Below are positions 60,822-64,000 of a stretch of DNA of 64,000 nucleotides, in pieces (position 1 is the first letter of the stretch; each line of letters starts with the position of its first letter). Source of the DNA: Tabrizicola_A aquatica (lineage in GTDB: Bacteria; Pseudomonadota; Alphaproteobacteria; Rhodobacterales; Rhodobacteraceae); assembly GCA_965194375.1 (NCBI GenBank), contig OZ239428.1; one strand, written 5' to 3'. Position numbers and translations under genes: made by a program. The notes under the pieces were generated by a model. The model was not told the DNA's origin. It saw nothing but the letters and a program-made list of their open reading frames with translations, and ran no database searches.

Positions 60822-61606
60822 GGACCTATTAATCTTGCGTCTGCAGCGTGATCCAACCTCCGCCAGGAGACTGTCCCGTGAGCAACCTTTTTGGCTGACG
60901 GACGCGCAGATGGCGCGGCTGCAGCCCTTCTTTCCCAAGAGCCATGGCAAGCCGCGCGTCGATGATCGGCGGGTTTTGAGCGGCATAATCTTCATCAATC
61001 GCAATGGCTGGCGCTGGTGCGATGCGCCGAAGGAATATGGCCCGCCGAAGACACTTAACAATAGCTCGAGGGCGTTGAGCAACAAAGGGGCCTCTGCCTT
61101 GATGAAGGACGGGCTGGCCGCCGAGGGAGCCGTTCCGAAGGCGGTGATGATCGACGCGACCTACCTGAAGGTACACCGCACGGCGACCAGCCTGCGGTCG
61201 AAAAAGGGGGGGCAGGCGACCAGAGGGGCCGTCTGATCGGCCGAACCAAGGGCGGCATGAACACCAATTTGCATGCCGTCACCTAGGCCGATGGCCGCCC
61301 GATCCGCTTCTTCATGACCGCAGGCCAGGTCAGCGACTATACCGGCGCGGCGGCCCTGCTGGGCAGCTTGCCAAAGGCGGAGTGGTTGCTGGCCGACCGG
61401 GGCTATGACGCTGACTGGTTCACAGATTCGTTGAAAGACAAGGGGATAAAGCCTTGCATCCCAGGCCGGAAATCCCGTGGCAAGCCAATCAAGCACGACA
61501 AGCGTCGCTACAAACGCCGCAACCGGATCGAGATCATGTTCGGGCGGCTCATGGACAGGCGGCGAGTTGCAACGCGATACGACCGGTGCCCGAAGGTCTT
61601 CCACTC
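60822..61606 (+). mobile_element. Decayed IS5-family transposase
   Basis: The transposase can be followed across frames. WLTDAQMARLQPFFPKSHGK and RVDDRRVLSGIIFINRNGWR lie in one frame. MIDATYLKVHRTATSL follows. After a frame change come RTKGGMNT and a TAG, then MTAGQVSDYTGAAALLGSL, WLLADRGYDADWF and KRRYKRRNRIEIMFGRL, ending at RYDRCPKVFHSA. At least two indels and one in-frame stop are present, and the normal C-terminal end is missing beyond about 61606. The element cannot be active by itself. Confidence 0.85.
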
Positions 61607-61773
61607 CGCCAGACGGCCTGATTTTGATCGTGGGAATGTTGAGATAATACGATGTTTCGTAAGGATTAATCTCAATATCCCTAGCTGCGCCTGGTTTCTT
61701 TCTGTCATTTTTGCTGCACATTTTGCTGTACGATTTTCTTGCGCGCCCGGCTGATTTTCACCATTCTTGGGGT
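61607..61773. other. Short non-coding spacer between the IS5 remnant and the integrase
   Basis: AT-richer than the rest. It holds an imperfect nested inverted repeat (TTGAGAT 61639-61645 / ATCTCAA 61669-61675, with TACGA-TGTT-TCGTA inside). This could be part of the integrase promoter or an attachment site; there is no direct proof. Confidence 0.35.
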
Positions 61774-63054
61774 ATGAAACTCAGTTTTTTGCGACGTGAG
61801 TCGACCCTCTACATCCGAAAGCGTGTTCCGCGTCGATACCGTGAGGTCGAGGCGCGCGAGTTCATTTGGATCAGCCTTCACACCGACAGCGAGACGCAGG
61901 CCCGGATCAAGGCGCCGACGATCTGGCAGGAAATGATCGAGGCTTGGGAAGCGAAGATGGTTGGGGCTTCCGCGGATGCAGATGCAGCTTTCGCGGCTGC
62001 CAAGAACCTCGCCGCCCGGCGCGGGTTCCGATACCTCCCGGCCGCCGAAGTCGCAAAACTGCCGACCGAGGAAATCCTGCGCAGGGTCGAGGCGGTCGCC
62101 GCTCGCAGCCGTGAGGGTCGACCGGACAGGCTGGAGGCTGCAGCTTTGCTTGGTCTCGCCAAGGAGCCAAAATTCACGGTGTCTAAGGCGCTGAGGGCAT
62201 ACTGGTCGATCGCCGAAGACAAGACCTTGGGCAAGAGTGCGGACCAGATCCGGCGCTGGGAGAACCCGCGCAAGAAAGCAGTTGCTGGGTTCATTACCGC
62301 CGTCGACGATAAGCCACTTGCCGACATCACCACCGAGGATCTCGGCACCTTCAAGACCAGCTTATCAGCCCGCGTGCGCGCCGGTGAGATTGTGGCTTCA
62401 TCGGCCAACAAAGACCTGATCCACCTTCTTACCGTGATCGAGGACGTGGCCCGCGCCAAGAACATCATGCTTGGCTTCAACCGGGCGAAGCTGATGTTCA
62501 AGCAAGAAGATGCCGATCATCGGCCGCCCTTCACTGAGAAGTGGATCAGGGAGAAATTGCTTGCACCCGGTGCGCTGGACGGTCTCAACCCAGAGGCGCG
62601 GGCAATCCTGCTAGGCATGGTCAACACCGGTTATCGGCCTTCGGAGGGTTCGCAGCTGACCGCGGCGCAGATCCGGCTGGATGGGCCCGTGCCCTACATT
62701 AGCATCGAACCGGTTATCCGCGCGCTCAAGACCAAGCACTCCAAGCGGATTATCCCTTTGGTGGGCGTGAGCCTTGAGGCGTTTAAGGCATTCCCGAATG
62801 GCTTCCCTCGCTATGCCGACAGCCCGACCCTATCGGCGACCATCAACAAGTATCTGCGCGAAAACGGGCTTCTGGAGACCCTGGATCATAGCCTCTACAG
62901 TCTCAGGCACTCATTCGAGGACAGGATGCTGGCCGCCAATGTTGATGAGAGGATAAGGCGCGACCTTATGGGCCATGCGCTGCAGCGGATGCGGTATGGC
63001 GATGGTGCTGCGATGGAACATCTGCAATCTGTAGTGGCCTCGATTGCCCTCTAG
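61774..63054 (+). CDS. Tyrosine recombinase / phage-type integrase
   Basis: Site-specific recombinase of 426 aa, apparently intact. The N-terminus has an arm-type start (MKLSFLRRESTLYIRKRVPR). The C-terminal catalytic domain shows Arg in NTGYRPSEGSQL, Lys in KTKHSKRIIPLVG, the His-x-x-Arg box variant in SLYSLRHSFEDRM, His in LMGHALQRMRYG, and the nucleophile Tyr most likely the Y in MRYG. ATG 61774 is chosen for the family-like opening. It probably belongs to a genomic island; no tRNA target was seen beside it. Confidence 0.85.
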   Translation: MKLSFLRRESTLYIRKRVPRRYREVEAREFIWISLHTDSETQARIKAPTIWQEMIEAWEAKMVGASADADAAFAAAKNLAARRGFRYLPAAEVAKLPTEEILRRVEAVAARSREGRPDRLEAAALLGLAKEPKFTVSKALRAYWSIAEDKTLGKSADQIRRWENPRKKAVAGFITAVDDKPLADITTEDLGTFKTSLSARVRAGEIVASSANKDLIHLLTVIEDVARAKNIMLGFNRAKLMFKQEDADHRPPFTEKWIREKLLAPGALDGLNPEARAILLGMVNTGYRPSEGSQLTAAQIRLDGPVPYISIEPVIRALKTKHSKRIIPLVGVSLEAFKAFPNGFPRYADSPTLSATINKYLRENGLLETLDHSLYSLRHSFEDRMLAANVDERIRRDLMGHALQRMRYGDGAAMEHLQSVVASIAL

Positions 63055-63165
63055 GTGTCCAGATTCCAAGGACGGAACACGCAGCTTCGGATTTCAGAAG
63101 GCAAAGTCATGCTGCCAGCTTTTGCAGCTCACAGGGCCAAACGAGATTGGCAGTGGGATCGCTTG

Positions 63166-63450
63166 TCAGTTTTCGTCGCTTTGGGCGTGCAACCAAGCCA
63201 GAATGCCGACTGCGGCCTCCTCGATATCGCGTGACATCGCGGCGGCCATGCTCGTGGCATCGCGAGCCCGCGCGGCCGTCAGCATCTCGCCATGAGCTTC
63301 AAGCCCCGTCCGGCCGTCTGTTTCGTTTGAGACCAACCGCAGGAGGGGGCCGATCTGCAGCCACAGCGTTTCGATGAACCTTAACTGACGCGTGTTGTCG
63401 GCCGAGGTGTAGAGGATGAAGTGTAATTCGCGGTTCAGCGACAAGAAGGT
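63166..63450 (-). pseudogene. C-terminal fragment of a GntR/FCD regulator cut by an IS3-family element
   Basis: The frame TFLSLNRELHFILYTSADNT, then LRFIETLWLQIGPLLRLVSN and GEMLTAARARDATSMAAAM is the second half of an FCD domain. Its N-terminal DNA-binding part is missing: at 63450/63451 the sequence changes to the end of the insertion element (TGAGCTACTCC). The regulator is therefore inactivated unless the rest lies beyond the element. Confidence 0.75.
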
Positions 63451-64000
63451 TGAGCTACTCCCCAACTCTTGGACAGCTTTCCGGGTTGTTTAAGCTACTG
63501 CCTGCACCTGCTGATCGGTTTCAATGCGGTTAAAGTAGACCACGGCGGGCGGTTGGCCGCCATGGGCAGTGTGAGGGCGTTGGTGGTTGTAGAAGGTGAT
63601 CCAGCGCCCGATGCCGACCCGTGCCTGCGATCCGGTTTCCCAGGCGTGCAGATAGACGCATTCATACTTCAGGGACCGCCACAGGCGCTCGATGAAGATG
63701 TTGTCGATGCAGCGCCCTTTGCCGTCCATAGAGATCCGGGTGCCAACCCGTTTCAGCCTGTCAGTCCAGACGAAGGACGTGAACTGGCTGCCCTGATCCG
63801 TGTTCATGATCTCGGGCGGGCCGAACTTATGGATCGCCTCGTTCAAAGCCTCCACGCAGAAGTCGGCTTCCAGCGTGTTGGATATCCGCCAGGCCAGCAC
63901 CTTGCGGGTATACCAGTCCATGATGGCGACCAGATAGAGGAAGCCACGGCGCATCGGGATGTAGGTGATGTCAGCACACCAGACCTGATTGGGCCGCTCC
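63451..64000 (-). mobile_element. IS3-family insertion sequence, 3' end
   Basis: The element runs from its end at about 63451 (TGAGCTACTCCCCAACTC as probable terminal repeat) past the right window edge. The content is the end of the OrfB-type transposase described separately. The other terminal repeat and any target duplication are outside the window. Confidence 0.75.
63490..64000 (-). CDS. IS3-family transposase (OrfB, DDE), partial at its N-terminus
   Basis: The rve-type integrase core is visible: first Asp in NQVWCADITYIPM (continuing to the window edge), second Asp in NTDQGSQFTS, Glu in FIERLWRSLKYECVY, and the C-terminal NHQRPHTAHGGQPP. The frame is open up to 64000, so the gene is cut by the window rather than starting at ATG 63954. 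About 170 C-terminal residues are present and the visible part looks intact. Confidence 0.87.
   Translation of the reverse strand, partial: ERPNQVWCADITYIPMRRGFLYLVAIMDWYTRKVLAWRISNTLEADFCVEALNEAIHKFGPPEIMNTDQGSQFTSFVWTDRLKRVGTRISMDGKGRCIDNIFIERLWRSLKYECVYLHAWETGSQARVGIGRWITFYNHQRPHTAHGGQPPAVVYFNRIETDQQVQAVA

Noticed and set aside
1..64000. CRISPR array, toxin-antitoxin or phage-defence system
   Set aside because: No regularly spaced repeats, Cas proteins, restriction-modification or known defence domains were found; the only mobile features are the IS remnants, the IS3 element and the integrase.

Overview
The window is GC-rich, tightly packed chromosomal DNA. Its proteins look most like those of Rhodobacteraceae/Paracoccaceae (Alphaproteobacteria). 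I base that on gene style and family content (TamA/TamB pair, split MnmC activities, PhnM-like amidohydrolase, Dmd/CaiB-type acyl-CoA genes, IS5/IS481/IS3 remnants), not on a 16S gene or a database search. No rRNA, tRNA or CRISPR array was recognised.

Layout. (1) 1-14.6 kb is mostly housekeeping: two EamA-type exporters (the first cut by the window edge), divergent mnmD/mnmC-oxidase genes, a YihY/BrkB protein, tamA-tamB, an aldo/keto reductase (mgrA-like), ubiG, prolyl aminopeptidase, a TerC-family gene carrying a -1 frameshift, and aroC. (2) 14.6-15.7 kb is a poorly coding stretch with one small coiled-coil ORF. (3) 15.7-20.1 kb is a leftward phosphonate-type operon, phnD-phnC-phnE(interrupted by TAG)-methyltransferase-phnM-like, with no C-P lyase genes in view. 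(4) 20.3-22.6 kb has an MFS transporter and a polyphosphate kinase 2. (5) 22.9-25.3 kb is a D-hydantoinase plus N-carbamoyl-D-amino-acid hydrolase pair, followed by an IS481 remnant. (6) 25.7-39.6 kb has an isolated GNAT gene, then a large leftward locus. That locus holds a solute-binding-protein-like gene without a signal peptide, a GntR regulator with two winged helices, a polyamine-type ABC transporter, two SDR dehydrogenases, an amidase, a polysaccharide-deacetylase-fold hydrolase of the cyclic-imidase/PgdA type, a small Cys-containing protein, a G3E GTPase and a GNAT. (7) 39.7-44.3 kb has a MaoC-like hydratase, acyl-CoA dehydrogenase, CaiB/BaiF CoA-transferase and an Old Yellow Enzyme. 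(8) 44.3-54.3 kb has a LysR gene and two unrelated copies of HyuA/HyuB (oxoprolinase/hydantoinase/caprolactamase type), separated by a cupin-SnoaL fusion. (9) 54.6-60.8 kb has an AraC regulator, then a pxpC-pxpB-accC-biotinyl protein-pxpA operon with a divergent LysR. (10) 60.8-64.0 kb is mobile debris: a decayed IS5 transposase, an intact tyrosine integrase, and a GntR fragment cut by an IS3-family element running off the end.

How the genes work together (inference). From 22.9 to 59.8 kb the window gathers at least five mechanistically different ways to open or hydrolyse cyclic or linear amides: hydantoinase/carbamoylase, imidase-like hydrolase plus amidase, two ATP-dependent HyuAB systems, and PxpABC with its own biotin carboxylase and biotinyl carrier. 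The associated transporter, regulators and CoA-handling enzymes suggest a catabolic region for lactams, imides and hydantoins used as carbon and nitrogen sources. The best candidates for undescribed biology are the imide-type operon with its cytoplasmic binding-protein-like partner of GntR, and the dissociated urea-carboxylase-like pxp operon.
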